A stretch of 64,000 nucleotides of DNA from Metabacillus litoralis (GTDB lineage Bacteria > Bacillota > Bacilli > Bacillales > Bacillaceae): assembly GCF_003667825.1 (NCBI RefSeq), contig NZ_CP033043.1:3032001-3096000 (forward strand), read 5' to 3'. Positions 16,864-26,700 of this stretch are shown here, in pieces. The notes under the pieces are model-generated. The model was not told where the DNA came from and did no database searches. It worked only from the letters and a program-made list of their open reading frames with translations. A program made the translations under genes and the position numbers. Position 1 is the first letter of the stretch. Each line of letters opens with the position of its first letter.

Positions 16864-16897
16864 AGGGAATTCCCTTATTTTCATTCCGGGATTCCCC
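16864..16897. promoter_or_regulatory. two GGG-N4-CCC palindromes upstream of fnr (NreC-like sites)
   Basis: AGGG-AATT-CCCT at 16864-16875 and GGG-ATTC-CCC at 16888-16897 have centres 23 bp apart, about two helical turns, 65-98 bp upstream of the fnr start. The staphylococcal NarL-family regulator NreC binds T-A-GGG-N4-CCC-T-A palindromes. The neighbouring operon encodes a NarL-family response regulator, which is the candidate binder. Confidence 0.5.
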
Positions 16898-16907
16898 CAA
16901 TATGCAA

Positions 16908-16941
16908 AAAGAAGGAGCATTTAATTTTATGCTCCTTCTTT
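16908..16941 (-). terminator. terminator of the NarL-type signalling operon
   Basis: AAAGAAGGAGCAT pairs perfectly with ATGCTCCTTCTTT, at the stop codon of the kinase gene, with a T-run on the minus strand. Confidence 0.85.
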
Positions 16942-18269
16942 TATTTAAAAGGTACCTTTACCTTTATTCTTGTTCCCTCATTTATTTGGGATTGAACTTG
17001 GAAATCTGCTTCAATGGACCGGGCTCTTTCCTCCATACTAAATAATCCAACACCATTCCTTTTTGCTTGTTGATCAAATCCTACTCCATGATCATCAATG
17101 ACAACCTCTAACTCATTTTCGCCTTCTATTATTGACAGGGAAATCTCATTTGTTTTAGCGTATTTTCTTGCATTTGTCATTGCCTCCTGCACAATGCGAT
17201 AGATGCTAGTTTCAACCTCAGAATCAAGTCGTCTTTCAAGCTTATATGTAAAGTTTGTTTTTAGACCGTAATGCTCATTAAACTTATTTATAAAAGATCG
17301 AATAGCCGGAATAAGTCCAAGGTCATCTAAAATTGACGGTCGTAATTGCCATGATATTTGACGTATTTCATCAATGATGTTGGATATTTCGGTTTCCATT
17401 TGTTCAATGAATTGTTGATTCGAGTCGGTTCTTAATCGGTTAATCATGATAAGAAGACTATATAGGTTCTGACCAATACCATCATGAAGCTCCCGGGAGA
17501 TTTTTTTCCGCTCCTCTTCTTGTATGCCGATCAGCTTACTCATCATTCTCTGTAATTCTTTTTCTGCACGCTTTCTACCGGTAATTTCATTACGGATCGC
17601 CAAGTATTGATAAGGCTTACCTTTTCCATTTAAAAAAGGAACAATTGTTGTATCAACCCAGTAATACGTGCCATCCTTTGCTCGATTCTTAATTTCTCCC
17701 TTCCATACCTTTCCGGTTCCGATTGTCTTCCAAAGGTTGCGAAAAAAGTCAGGAGAGTGGTAACCAGAATTAATGATTTTGTGACTTTTCCCAATCAATT
17801 CTTCAGTACTATATTTTGAAATTTTACAAAATGTTTCATTCACATAAGTAATAATCCCTTTTTGATCAGTTATCGCTACAATAGATGACTCGTCAAGAGC
17901 AAATTTAAAGTCCATCAATTCCGAAAGAGATGCTTTTAGTTCAGCTTTCATTTTTTTGAAGGATGATTCTTGCTCCTTTGCGGTTTCAACATGTAAAACA
18001 AAATATACTTGATCTAATAGTGAAAGCTTATTACCATTAACCTGAAATTTTGTGATAGATTGATCTTTTAAAATCCCTAACATTTCAAACGCAGAACAAT
18101 CGTTTTCATGCAACCATTGAACATCGAAATATGGAAATAACATGTTTATTTTTTTACCTTTTACATCCTCTTGCTTATGGCCAAATAGTTTTTCTGATGA
18201 GAGGTTAAAAGATTCTATTGTACCTTGTTCATTAATGATGATGTATACTTGAGAATCATTTTGAATCAT
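16941..18269 (-). CDS. PAS-domain sensor histidine kinase, NarX/NreB type
   Basis: This soluble 442-residue kinase has an N-terminal PAS-like domain (about 1-95), a coiled linker, a second PAS domain with PAC (about 120-235; KNRAKDGTYYWVDTTIVPF), a HisKA_3 dimer region with RELHDGIGQN (H262), and an ATPase domain (IVQEAMTNARKYA, DDHGVGFD, GVGLFSMEERA). Having no membrane segment, it senses an intracellular signal, possibly oxygen, redox or a cofactor. Unlike NreB the first PAS lacks a four-cysteine Fe-S pattern. Its partner response regulator is encoded 28 bp upstream in the same operon. Confidence 0.88.
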   Translation of the reverse strand: MIQNDSQVYIIINEQGTIESFNLSSEKLFGHKQEDVKGKKINMLFPYFDVQWLHENDCSAFEMLGILKDQSITKFQVNGNKLSLLDQVYFVLHVETAKEQESSFKKMKAELKASLSELMDFKFALDESSIVAITDQKGIITYVNETFCKISKYSTEELIGKSHKIINSGYHSPDFFRNLWKTIGTGKVWKGEIKNRAKDGTYYWVDTTIVPFLNGKGKPYQYLAIRNEITGRKRAEKELQRMMSKLIGIQEEERKKISRELHDGIGQNLYSLLIMINRLRTDSNQQFIEQMETEISNIIDEIRQISWQLRPSILDDLGLIPAIRSFINKFNEHYGLKTNFTYKLERRLDSEVETSIYRIVQEAMTNARKYAKTNEISLSIIEGENELEVVIDDHGVGFDQQAKRNGVGLFSMEERARSIEADFQVQSQINEGTRIKVKVPFK

Positions 18270-18297
18270 TTATGTGAAATTCCTTTCCAAATGGCCA

Positions 18298-18957
18298 TTA
18301 AATACCATAACCTAACAATCCCTTTTTTAAAGCATATTCTACAAGCTCAGGTCTTGTTTTTAACTTTAATTTTTCCATAATCCTCGCCTTATGATTTTCA
18401 ACCGTTTTAACACTGATGATGAGCTTTTCTGCAATTTCTTTATTCGAAAACCCTTTGGCAATTAATGTTAGAACCTCTTTTTCTCGTTCTGATAAGAGGG
18501 AATACGTATCAACGTTTGCGCCACTTTGTAATTTATCTAGATAATCCTCCATTAATTTCTTTGTTGCCGTTGGATACAAATAAGCTGATCCTTCAGCAAC
18601 AACTGAGATGGCATGAATTAATTCGTTATGAAGTGCACTTTTTAATATGCAGCCAGATGCACCTGCCTGGATAACACGGAATAAATATTCTTCATCATCA
18701 TGCATAGTTAAAATAAGAATTTGAACTTCAGGCCACCTTTTCTTAATTTCAACGGTTGCAGATAATCCATCTTTTCCATGTGGCATACTTAAATCCATTA
18801 ATACAACTGTTGGTTTAAGCTGTTCCACCATTCTGATAGCCTCGTCACCCTCAGATGCTTCCCCTACAACCTCCATGTTTTCGATATCATTTATTAACAA
18901 TTTTAACCCTGAGCGAACCACAGCATGGTCATCAACTAATAAAATGGATGTTGTCAA
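18298..18957 (-). CDS. NarL/FixJ family response regulator
   Basis: The 219-residue protein has a receiver domain (1-120; acidic pair in LLVDDH, phosphorylated D55 in VVLMDLSMP, Lys in CILKSA) and a LuxR-type HTH (LSEREKEVLTLIAKGFSNKEIAEKLIISVKTVENHKARIMEKL in outline, about 150-205). It is the middle gene of a three-gene operon, between a HisKA_3 kinase and a kinase-like protein without an ATPase domain. Likely targets are the GGG-N4-CCC sites before fnr. Confidence 0.92.
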   Translation of the reverse strand: MTTSILLVDDHAVVRSGLKLLINDIENMEVVGEASEGDEAIRMVEQLKPTVVLMDLSMPHGKDGLSATVEIKKRWPEVQILILTMHDDEEYLFRVIQAGASGCILKSALHNELIHAISVVAEGSAYLYPTATKKLMEDYLDKLQSGANVDTYSLLSEREKEVLTLIAKGFSNKEIAEKLIISVKTVENHKARIMEKLKLKTRPELVEYALKKGLLGYGI

Positions 18958-18963
18958 AAAATA

Positions 18964-19605
18964 TCACCTCTCATTCTGAATGGATATGGTTAGTTGACAA
19001 TGATGTTCATCAATTCTTACTAAACAGATTGTTCCTTTAACTAACTCCATCTTTTCATTGTATTCTTGAATATGATGTAAAAACTGCTCATGTTTATTCT
19101 TTGATTGTAGTTCAATTTTATAGTCTATTTTAATTTGAACGAGCTCTTCCCAAAAGAAAGTGACTTCTAGGTGGCTAACGGTAAAAAGGTCTGCTAGTTC
19201 CTTTAGCATATCTTTCAGTAGTCGATAAAAAAACACTTCGACTATTTGCGGCAGTCGTTTCTTTTCTCCATAACTATGAATTTGAACTGTTACTCCATTC
19301 TTTTTGCTATAGTTTAATAAAAAAGCTTCTATTGCCCCGTTTATTCCTTTATGACAAAAAGGTAGCACATCTTGAGAGATAAACCTTAAATCCTCGATCG
19401 TACACTTCGTTAATTTTATCATTTCTTCATTTCGAGTTCTATCTTGTCGGTCATCAATATATTGCTGTACATATTGTAAATGGTTAAATAATGCATACAT
19501 CTTTTGCGCAATATCTTCATGTAAAAGAGAGGAAATTTCCTCTAGCTCCTTTTCATAATGCCGAAGCATATGTGTATCAAGTAAATCGTGAATTTCACTG
19601 TTCAT
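18964..19605 (-). CDS. HisKA_3-like protein with degenerate or absent ATPase domain
   Basis: The ATG at 19605 follows an AAGGTGAAA ribosome site. The 213-residue product has an N-terminal helical stretch with LLHEDIAQKMYALFNHLQYV, which parallels the H-box LHDGIGQNLYSLL of the kinase in the same operon; the acceptor-like His is H29. The C-terminal half aligns loosely with an ATPase domain, but I see no N-box asparagine, DxGxG or GxGL motif. It may be a pseudokinase or dimerisation/phosphotransfer partner that modulates the regulator encoded 6 bp downstream. Its leader carries an Fnr-like box. Confidence 0.6.
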   Translation of the reverse strand: MNSEIHDLLDTHMLRHYEKELEEISSLLHEDIAQKMYALFNHLQYVQQYIDDRQDRTRNEEMIKLTKCTIEDLRFISQDVLPFCHKGINGAIEAFLLNYSKKNGVTVQIHSYGEKKRLPQIVEVFFYRLLKDMLKELADLFTVSHLEVTFFWEELVQIKIDYKIELQSKNKHEQFLHHIQEYNEKMELVKGTICLVRIDEHHCQLTISIQNER

Positions 19606-19686
19606 ACTTTCACCTTTATCCGTAAGCATCTAAGAGTATGTAGGCTACTCTTATCTCTTATTTTAATGAATGCCACGTTATGAAAC

Positions 19687-19702
19687 TGTGATATTCATCA
19701 CG
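19687..19702 (-). promoter_or_regulatory. Fnr-like box upstream of the signalling operon
   Basis: TGTGA-N6-TCACG matches the Fnr consensus TGTGA-N6-TCACA at nine of ten fixed positions, 82 bp before the first start codon of the leftward three-gene operon. Confidence 0.55.
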
Positions 19703-19731
19703 AGTAGATAACTTGGCTTATTATTAATCAA

Positions 19732-19755
19732 AAAAAGAGCCACTTTGGGCTCTTT
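19732..19755 (-). terminator. terminator of the foldase gene
   Basis: AAAAAGAGCC pairs with GGGCTCTTTTT immediately after the stop codon of the gene at 19763. Confidence 0.8.
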
Positions 19756-19762
19756 TTATCGT

Positions 19763-20653
19763 TTATTCTTCTGAAAGATAGTTTTTCACACCATACTCTT
19801 TTTGCTTATCTTCTAACCAAGTTGGATATTCAGTTGACAGCTTTTCATCAAATAAGATATCTTTAATTTCTTCTTTACTGTTATCAAAGTTTGCTTCAGC
19901 CGCTTCTTGAATTTCGGTTACTTTAATAATATGATAGCCGTATTCCGTTTTTACAGGCTCACTTATTTGATCGACCTTCATAGAAAATGCCGCTTCTTCG
20001 AATTCTGCTACCATGCTTCCTTCTCCAAAGAATCCTAAGTCTCCACCAGCTTCAGCTGTTGATGGATCTGTTGAATATTCTTTGGCTAGCTCTGTAAAGT
20101 CTTCACCAGCATCGATCTTTTCTTTCACTTCTTTCGCAGTTTCTTCATCCTCAACTAAAATATGACTTGCCTTTACCTGTTTAGTTTGAGCAAAAGTATC
20201 TTTGTTTTCATCAAAGTATGTTCGCATTTCTTCCTCAGTAATTTCAATCTTTGATTCTAGTAATTTTTCAATTTGAAGGTTAACTTTTACGTCTTCTTCT
20301 ACGTCTTCCATCGTTAAGCCGCTAGAAGCTAATGTTTGTTTAAACGTTTCTTCTCCACCATATGTGCTGATTAACTCATCAAGCTCTGCATCTACTTCTT
20401 CATCAGTTATAGTGATATTTTCTTTTGCAGTTTCTTGCTCAATGATGCTTTTTGTGATTAATGTGTCTACTGCCGTTGTCCCATTTTGCTTAACAAAATA
20501 CGTATATAGGTCGTCCTTTGTTACTGATTCATTTCCTATCTTTGCGACAACTTCACTTCTTGTAGAAAGAAAAATAAAAATGGCAATTGCTGCAACGACG
20601 AGGACTGCAAGGATGCCTATTGTTTTTTTGCTTGTTAATAACCTCTGAACCAT
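19763..20653 (-). CDS. membrane-anchored parvulin-type peptidyl-prolyl isomerase (PrsA-like)
   Basis: The 296-residue protein has an N-terminal membrane anchor (residues 11-30) without a lipobox cysteine, a SurA/PrsA-type N domain, and a parvulin PPIase domain (about 160-250; [54 protein letters not shown]). Foldases of this kind help secreted proteins fold on the outer face of the membrane. The lack of a lipobox separates it from the lipoprotein PrsA, so it is probably a paralogue. It is monocistronic with its own terminator. Confidence 0.85.
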   Translation of the reverse strand: MVQRLLTSKKTIGILAVLVVAAIAIFIFLSTRSEVVAKIGNESVTKDDLYTYFVKQNGTTAVDTLITKSIIEQETAKENITITDEEVDAELDELISTYGGEETFKQTLASSGLTMEDVEEDVKVNLQIEKLLESKIEITEEEMRTYFDENKDTFAQTKQVKASHILVEDEETAKEVKEKIDAGEDFTELAKEYSTDPSTAEAGGDLGFFGEGSMVAEFEEAAFSMKVDQISEPVKTEYGYHIIKVTEIQEAAEANFDNSKEEIKDILFDEKLSTEYPTWLEDKQKEYGVKNYLSEE

Positions 20654-20758
20654 TGTAAAACTCCCTATTATGTTTATAGTCTTTCGATTGTTAATACTGA
20701 CTAGCTTTTACTATAAAGAGAAAGTGTGGGATAAATATGTACGAATTGTGGGAAATTA

Positions 20759-20773
20759 TGAAAATGATTTTCA
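20759..20773. promoter_or_regulatory. Fur-box-like palindrome
   Basis: TGAAAAT-G-ATTTTCA is a perfect 15-bp palindrome matching the Bacillus Fur-family 7-1-7 core (TGATAAT-N-ATTATCA) at 12 of 14 positions. It lies about 106 bp upstream of the leftward foldase gene in a gene-free 269-bp gap. Nothing else nearby is iron-related, so the assignment is tentative. Confidence 0.3.
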
Positions 20774-20872
20774 TTTCAGTGGTTCATTCTGTATCCTTAA
20801 AGAATGGTCGGATGGTTTCTACTGAGAATCTATTCTTGGAATAGTATAAAACGCTTACTAAGTCCAAGAAAA

Positions 20873-20897
20873 AAAGACCCCAATTTGGAGTCTTTTA
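20873..20897 (-). terminator. terminator of the cold-shock gene
   Basis: AAAAGACTCC/GGGGTCTTTTT hairpin on the minus strand with T-run, downstream of the csp stop codon. Confidence 0.75.
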
Positions 20898-20922
20898 TAG
20901 AGCTGCTGTTGCAGCGTCATTA

Positions 20923-21120
20923 TTATTTTTGAACGTTAGCAGCTTGTGGTCCACGAGCTCCTTGCTCTACTTCAAAAGTAACTGTTTGGCCTTCTTCTAA
21001 AGTTTTGAAGCCATCACCTTGGATTGCAGAGAAGTGTACGAATACATCGTCTTGTCCTTCTACTTCGATGAAACCGAAACCTTTTTCTGAATTAAACCAT
21101 TTTACTTTACCTTGTAGCAT
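20923..21120 (-). CDS. cold-shock protein, CspB family
   Basis: The ATG at 21120 follows CAGGAGG; longer in-frame extensions upstream are the untranslated leader. The 65-residue OB-fold protein has the RNP1 motif KGFGFIEV and RNP2 motif VFVHFSAI, and begins [10 protein letters not shown]. It binds single-stranded RNA and DNA and acts as an RNA chaperone. About 130 nt of leader separate the coding region from a plausible promoter at 21258-21286, as is usual for cold-regulated csp genes. Confidence 0.96.
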   Translation of the reverse strand: MLQGKVKWFNSEKGFGFIEVEGQDDVFVHFSAIQGDGFKTLEEGQTVTFEVEQGARGPQAANVQK

Positions 21121-21257
21121 TGTTTTTCCTCCTGTGTGGTATCTAAAAAGTCCACATTGTATTACTATTCTTGCTAGACAACGATTCTTCAAGAGGAAAA
21201 AACTTTTTAAAGCAACTTCCATCTCTCAGTCTTATCCGAACAAAAATAATTAAGTCA

Positions 21258-21286
21258 ATCTTAACACTTATTTTTGTGTAAATCAA
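21258..21286 (-). promoter_or_regulatory. candidate csp promoter with long 5' leader
   Basis: On the minus strand TTGATT and TAAGAT are 17 bp apart, placing the transcript start about 130 nt before the csp ATG. The -10 is imperfect. Confidence 0.4.
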
Positions 21287-21394
21287 GAAACTAAACAAGC
21301 TTTTATCCACAAATGTTCGATAAAAACCTACATATTTCTTACCACTAATGCCCATTATAGTGAATAAAGATTCTGATTTACATGAGGTGGTAAA

Positions 21395-21958
21395 ATGAAT
21401 ACCCCTACCTACCAGGATATTTTAAAAATAAATGAAAACCTAAATAACACAAGCTTTTCCCATTGGTATCACGATGATTTGTTTACTGCAACATGGTGGT
21501 TTCTATTATTATCAACAATTGGACCTTTTATAGTATGGAATAAATTAAGAGATCGGAGTAGATCACTCGAGCTTATTATATTCGGACTTATTAGTTCTTT
21601 GCTTGCTTCATTTTTAGATGAAGTAGGAGTTTATCTTGGATTGTGGGGATATCCTGACAAGCTTATTCCAATTATTCCACCACTTTTACCGGCTGATCTT
21701 GCCGTTATCCCTGTTTTTTCAATGCTAATCTATCAATATTCACCAACACTTACTTCTTATATGTGGAAGTATATTATTTTTGCTGGTGTACTCGCATTTA
21801 TTATTGAACCTGCTTTTGTAAAGTTTGAGATGTATGCCAATCACAAGTGGTGGACACATACCTGCTCATTTATTGGATTAATCCTATATGGAATGATTAT
21901 TCATTATTTCATTCGTGTTATTTTAATACATTTTCAAAAAACTGATCATTCATTTTAA
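21395..21958 (+). CDS. CBO0543 family integral membrane protein
   Basis: The 187-residue protein has about five membrane helices and the family pattern of an N-terminal helix (TWWFLLLSTIGPFIVW), a WGYP motif after the second-third helices (LGLWGYPDKLIP), and KWWTHTCSF near the end. The family is widespread in spore-forming Firmicutes, has no known biochemical role, and is frequently found as lone genes, as here. SD is GAGGTGG. Function unknown. Confidence 0.7.
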   Translation: MNTPTYQDILKINENLNNTSFSHWYHDDLFTATWWFLLLSTIGPFIVWNKLRDRSRSLELIIFGLISSLLASFLDEVGVYLGLWGYPDKLIPIIPPLLPADLAVIPVFSMLIYQYSPTLTSYMWKYIIFAGVLAFIIEPAFVKFEMYANHKWWTHTCSFIGLILYGMIIHYFIRVILIHFQKTDHSF

Positions 21959-21990
21959 AATGTTACATCTTCATTTCAAAAATGGCCTGT

Positions 21991-23631
21991 TTATGCTTGA
22001 TAAAAGGTTACCTGGTTCTTCCCCTTATCTTTAGATTGATAAAGGGCTTGATCTGCTAAATCAATAACCTCATCAGGTTCTATGCCACATTCAGGCCAAA
22101 TAGCTCCACCAATACTACATCTAATAACAACCTCAACTCCATCTCCTAACAAGATCGGTGAATTGATGGAACTAATTATGCTTTCTCCTAATTTGATACC
22201 TTCATCAATTCTGGAATTTGTTTCACAACGAATAATTAAAATGAATTCATCTCCACCGAGTCGAGCAGCAAAATCCCCTTCCTTAACAAACGTCTTCAGT
22301 CTTTCCGCAACTTTCACTAATAAATCGTCACCCGCCTGATGGCCGTAAGTATCATTTATATCTTTAAAGCCATCCAAATCCATAAATAAAAAGAGATAAT
22401 TTTCATCATTAGCTTCGTTTTCTAACTTTTTATCAATATAAGAGTATAATGCTACTCTGTTTGGTAGCCCTGTAAGGCTGTCTTTTAGAGCAAGTTTTTT
22501 CATTCTGCCAAGCTCAGATTTTGTTTCCATAATGGTTTCAACCATTTCTCTTAAGGATAAGGAAAGATCATTCAAGTCCTTAATTCGTGTGAAATAAGGC
22601 ATTTCTGTACGTTCTCCCCTTTTTAATTGATTGGCTGCAATAGCAATTTCCTTAAGTGGATTCGCAACTCTACCCGCAATAAACCAACCAATCACTGCAA
22701 ACAAAATCGCAGCTATCATTCCTACTGTTAATGTATAGCTTTTTAGCTTTTCAACCGAGGCAAAGGCATAGTCAACAGGCTCTCGTACAATAATCTTCCA
22801 GTTTAGACCAGGATAATTTAAATATCCATCACTGTATGAATAACTTGTTACATAGTCCTTTCCATCAGGCCATTTCCTAATATTCCAGTTCTCATCAGAT
22901 ACCGAATCGTCATTTGTAATCGATGTCGGCAAAGCTGTACCAATCATATCACCTGGACCTAACAGAATACGATTATCGTCTGAACGAATGATAAAAACTT
23001 CAACTCGTTTTGCACTTTTTAAGTGTGCTTTATACGGCTCAATAATCGATCTATGTATTTCTTTTGACCAATCCCAGCTAAGGTGAGAGGCTAGTACCCC
23101 CGAAAACTCTCCCTTCTGATTTCGGATTGGAAAGCTAATATCAACAAACTCCACAGGTTCTCCATTGGGACTAGGTATTAATTTTGCAAGCAATACCGCT
23201 TCATGGACATCACCAACAAATGGCTTTTTAATTGCCTCAAGATAAACAGGTCGCTCTTTAATGCTATTTCCAACTAACATATTATTTGTTGCTACAATTA
23301 CTTCCCCTTCTTTATCGGTTATTCCGACCCAGGAAAAAGAAGAGATGTTCTTTTGTAACTCGTTTAAAAGGACTCTCTTTTCATCAAGATTCCCCTCATC
23401 TTTTATCGTGTTTAGTTCACTAAGCAGTTTTAATTCGTTATATCGGGACCACATAAAAAAGTCTAATTTATCAGCCATCTGATAGGAAACATTTGATAAT
23501 GAGTTTCCAATTTCTTCTTCCATTTCCTCACTTGATTTAGATCCTACAGAAATAGTTAAAACAGCTGTTAACAATATAATAAAGATTAAAAATGTTAATG
23601 AAAAAAATGTCCGCAAACTAACATGTGACAT
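21991..23631 (-). CDS. membrane diguanylate cyclase with dCache sensor
   Basis: The 546-residue protein has a membrane helix (10-30), an extracytoplasmic dCache-type sensor (about 35-290), a second helix (299-320), a HAMP region, and a GGDEF domain. The catalytic motif RLGGDEF (GGDEF at 459-463) is intact, as are DSLTGLPNR and MDLDGFKDIND, so it should make c-di-GMP from GTP. The inhibitory I-site is not canonical: KEGD stands at 450-453 where RxxD is expected, which may relieve product inhibition. It is monocistronic. Confidence 0.93.
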   Translation of the reverse strand: MSHVSLRTFFSLTFLIFIILLTAVLTISVGSKSSEEMEEEIGNSLSNVSYQMADKLDFFMWSRYNELKLLSELNTIKDEGNLDEKRVLLNELQKNISSFSWVGITDKEGEVIVATNNMLVGNSIKERPVYLEAIKKPFVGDVHEAVLLAKLIPSPNGEPVEFVDISFPIRNQKGEFSGVLASHLSWDWSKEIHRSIIEPYKAHLKSAKRVEVFIIRSDDNRILLGPGDMIGTALPTSITNDDSVSDENWNIRKWPDGKDYVTSYSYSDGYLNYPGLNWKIIVREPVDYAFASVEKLKSYTLTVGMIAAILFAVIGWFIAGRVANPLKEIAIAANQLKRGERTEMPYFTRIKDLNDLSLSLREMVETIMETKSELGRMKKLALKDSLTGLPNRVALYSYIDKKLENEANDENYLFLFMDLDGFKDINDTYGHQAGDDLLVKVAERLKTFVKEGDFAARLGGDEFILIIRCETNSRIDEGIKLGESIISSINSPILLGDGVEVVIRCSIGGAIWPECGIEPDEVIDLADQALYQSKDKGKNQVTFYQA

Positions 23632-23753
23632 AGGAGATTCTCCTTATTTCAACCATAAATTTAACCACAAGACTCATCTATCTTATAGCCTATTTGTTAT
23701 ATCGGTAAACTTTAAAAAAATCTAAACTATTTCAGAAAAAATATCTATTTAAA

Positions 23754-23782
23754 AAGGCAGTTGACACGATGTCAACTGCCTT
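23754..23782 (-). terminator. terminator of the MMPL gene
   Basis: AAGGCAGTTGACA pairs perfectly with TGTCAACTGCCTT; the minus strand continues with TTT. Confidence 0.85.
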
Positions 23783-23792
23783 CCTCTTACTA

Positions 23793-26700
23793 TTAAGCTC
23801 TTTTAAATGGCCACCAATTTGCTGGTCCAAATGTTTTTACCATAACTGGAATAAATAGTGGTAATACAATGAGCGCATATAACAGTAATCCTGTTAGAAT
23901 AATCGATGCTATTTGAATAAGAGATAACATGCCTGATGGAATCATTGCTGCAAATGTCCCACCTAAAATGACAACAGCTGAAATAATAACTGTTCCCATT
24001 TTCTTCATCGCAAGCAACATCGCTTCACCAACTGAAAGATCTTTATATTCATTAAAGCGATCCATTAAGAAAATGCTATAATCTACGCCTAAAGCTACTA
24101 ATATGACAAATCCGAAGAACGGCACTGCCCAGCTAATTCCCGAATAACCCAAGATGTTAACAAAGATCACTTCATTAATTCCCATAGCTGTATAATAAGT
24201 TAGTATTAATGATCCAATTATATAGATTGGCATAATAATTGAGCGGAACAAGAAAACAAGAATAATAGAAATACCAACAAGCATTAAAACAACTGTACGT
24301 GAATAATCGTTGTTAGACATTGTACTTAAGTCAGCATTCGTACTTGTAATTCCACCAATAGCCACCTTTGCATTTTCAAGCTTTGTATCTTTCGTAGCTC
24401 TTTCAATTGCAGCATTTAACTCATCCACTTGATTAATTGCTTCGTTTGAATAAGGATTTGCTTTGAAGATAACATCAAGCGTCATGACTTTACGATCGTC
24501 AGACAAATAGGTGTCTAATGCCTGTTCGAAGTCCTCACTCTCTAACACTTCTTCTGGTAAATAAAACCCTGATTCAGATGATTGAGACAAGTCAGCTAAA
24601 TAATCCTGAGCAGAGCCAAGACCATCAGACACTTTGTTCAAACCGTCAACACTTTGTGATAATCCATCTGTTAATTGACTCATTTGACCGTCTAAATCAC
24701 CAAATCCATCAAGTAGTTGCTGCTGTCCTTTCGTTACCTCTGAAAGACCATTTGAAAATTGCGGAATACCGTTAACGGCTTGACCTTGGTAATCAGCAAG
24801 CTGATTTAAGCCAGCTTGTTGCTGATCAATTCCTTGAATTAGTTGTTGGAGTCCGTTTACAATTTGCTGCTGTCCTTCAATTAATTTTGGGAATTGACTA
24901 TTTGCTGTGTTCATTCCGCCTTGTATTGCTGCAAGTCCAGCATTTAGCTTCTCCATACCACCTGCTAATTCTGGTAATTGTGTTTGTGCAACATTTTGAA
25001 CGGTTCCCTTTATTGCAGCATAATTTGAATCTTCTGCTAGCCCCACATATGCCTCATTATTTTCTAAAGCCTCAAAATTTGAATTCAACGAATTTAGTGC
25101 ACCTGATAAATCAGAGATACCTGTTCCGACTTTGACATATTCACTATTTAGTTTACCGATATTTGTTTCAGCTTCTTGGTATCCCTTCAATAATTGTTCG
25201 CTTCCTGCAAGAATTTCTTCTGCCCCTGCTTTTGCCTCAGCTAATCCGGCTTTTAAATCCCCAGAACCAGTTGAAGTTTGACGGATTCCATCTTCAATTT
25301 GAGCCAGGCTTGATTGAAGCTCTGTTACACCTGAATTAAGTTTTGTCGTTCCAGTAATTAAATCACCGATACCATCAGTCGCTTCTTTTAACTTTGGTGC
25401 AGAACCTGCCATTTCACTCTCTGCTTCCGCTAAACCATCACTGATTTTTTCGATTCCTTCATTGCCTTCTCCAAGGCCTTCTTCAAGACTTTCTGCTTGT
25501 TTTGATACATAAAAATCTTCAATTTTTTCTCCAGTCGGTCTTGTTACAGATCGCACAGTGTCAACTAAATCAACCTTTTCTAATTCCTTTGTAATTTTCT
25601 CAGCGAGCGCGATGTATTCAGTTGAACCCATTTCTTCATCATTCTTCAGAACTACTTGAGTCGGCATTGAATCCCCAGGTCCGAAGCTATCTGAAATAGC
25701 ATTAAAAGCTTTTATCGAATTATAATCTCCACCTATTTCCTCTAGTGAATTAAATGATAATTCTCCATCGTAGAAGGTTAAAAACGGCACAGATACACAC
25801 GCAACAACAAGAAGGGCAATAAGAGGTCTTGCAAGAGAAAAACGTCCAACGACTCCCCAAATTTTACTATCTTTGTGCTCTAATGTACCTTTTGATGGCC
25901 AGAAGATTTTGTTCCCTAGTACAGCCATGAAAAATGGAACAACAGTAAATAAAGCTATTAAAAGAATGGCAACTCCTACTGCAACAGCTGATGCTGATTG
26001 ATACAATTTAAATTGTGAAAAGCCAATTGCAGCAAACCCAATCATAACAGCTAAGCCACTAAAGAAAACAGTTCTTCCCGCGTTACGATATGTCTCAACT
26101 ATTGCCTCTGTAACACTCTCCTTATGTGATAACTCTTCTTTAAAACGACTTAATAAAAGAATACAATAATCTGTCCCGATCCCAAATAACACAGCCACTA
26201 AGAAAATTTGTGTAAAGTTGGATATTGGAAAATTCACAACATCAACCAGCACAGAAACGATTGATTGTGATGCTAAATAGGTAAGACCTACTGTTATTAA
26301 AGGGATAATTGGTGCAATAATTGATCGGAAAACTAACAGTAAGACAGCTAAAATAAAGACAACTGTAATTCCCTCAGTTTTCTTTAAACCTTCCTGTGAG
26401 CTTGTCATTACATCCTGATCAATCATCCAGCCACTTGTATAATAATGTTCAACATTTACATCTTCAATTGTTTCATAGAGTAATGCAGATATCTCTTTTG
26501 CTTCACGATCATTTCTGTTAATCGTCACATTAGCAAGAATCGTTTTTCCATCTTCCGAAACTAACTGCTCTTCTAATGCTTCCTCATTAAAATGAGTTAA
26601 AATATCCGTAACATCTAATTCTTCATTTTCTTCTAACAAGTGAATCGCTTTTTCAGCTTCCTTTATTTCTTCATTCGTTAATTTATTATCATTATGAAAA

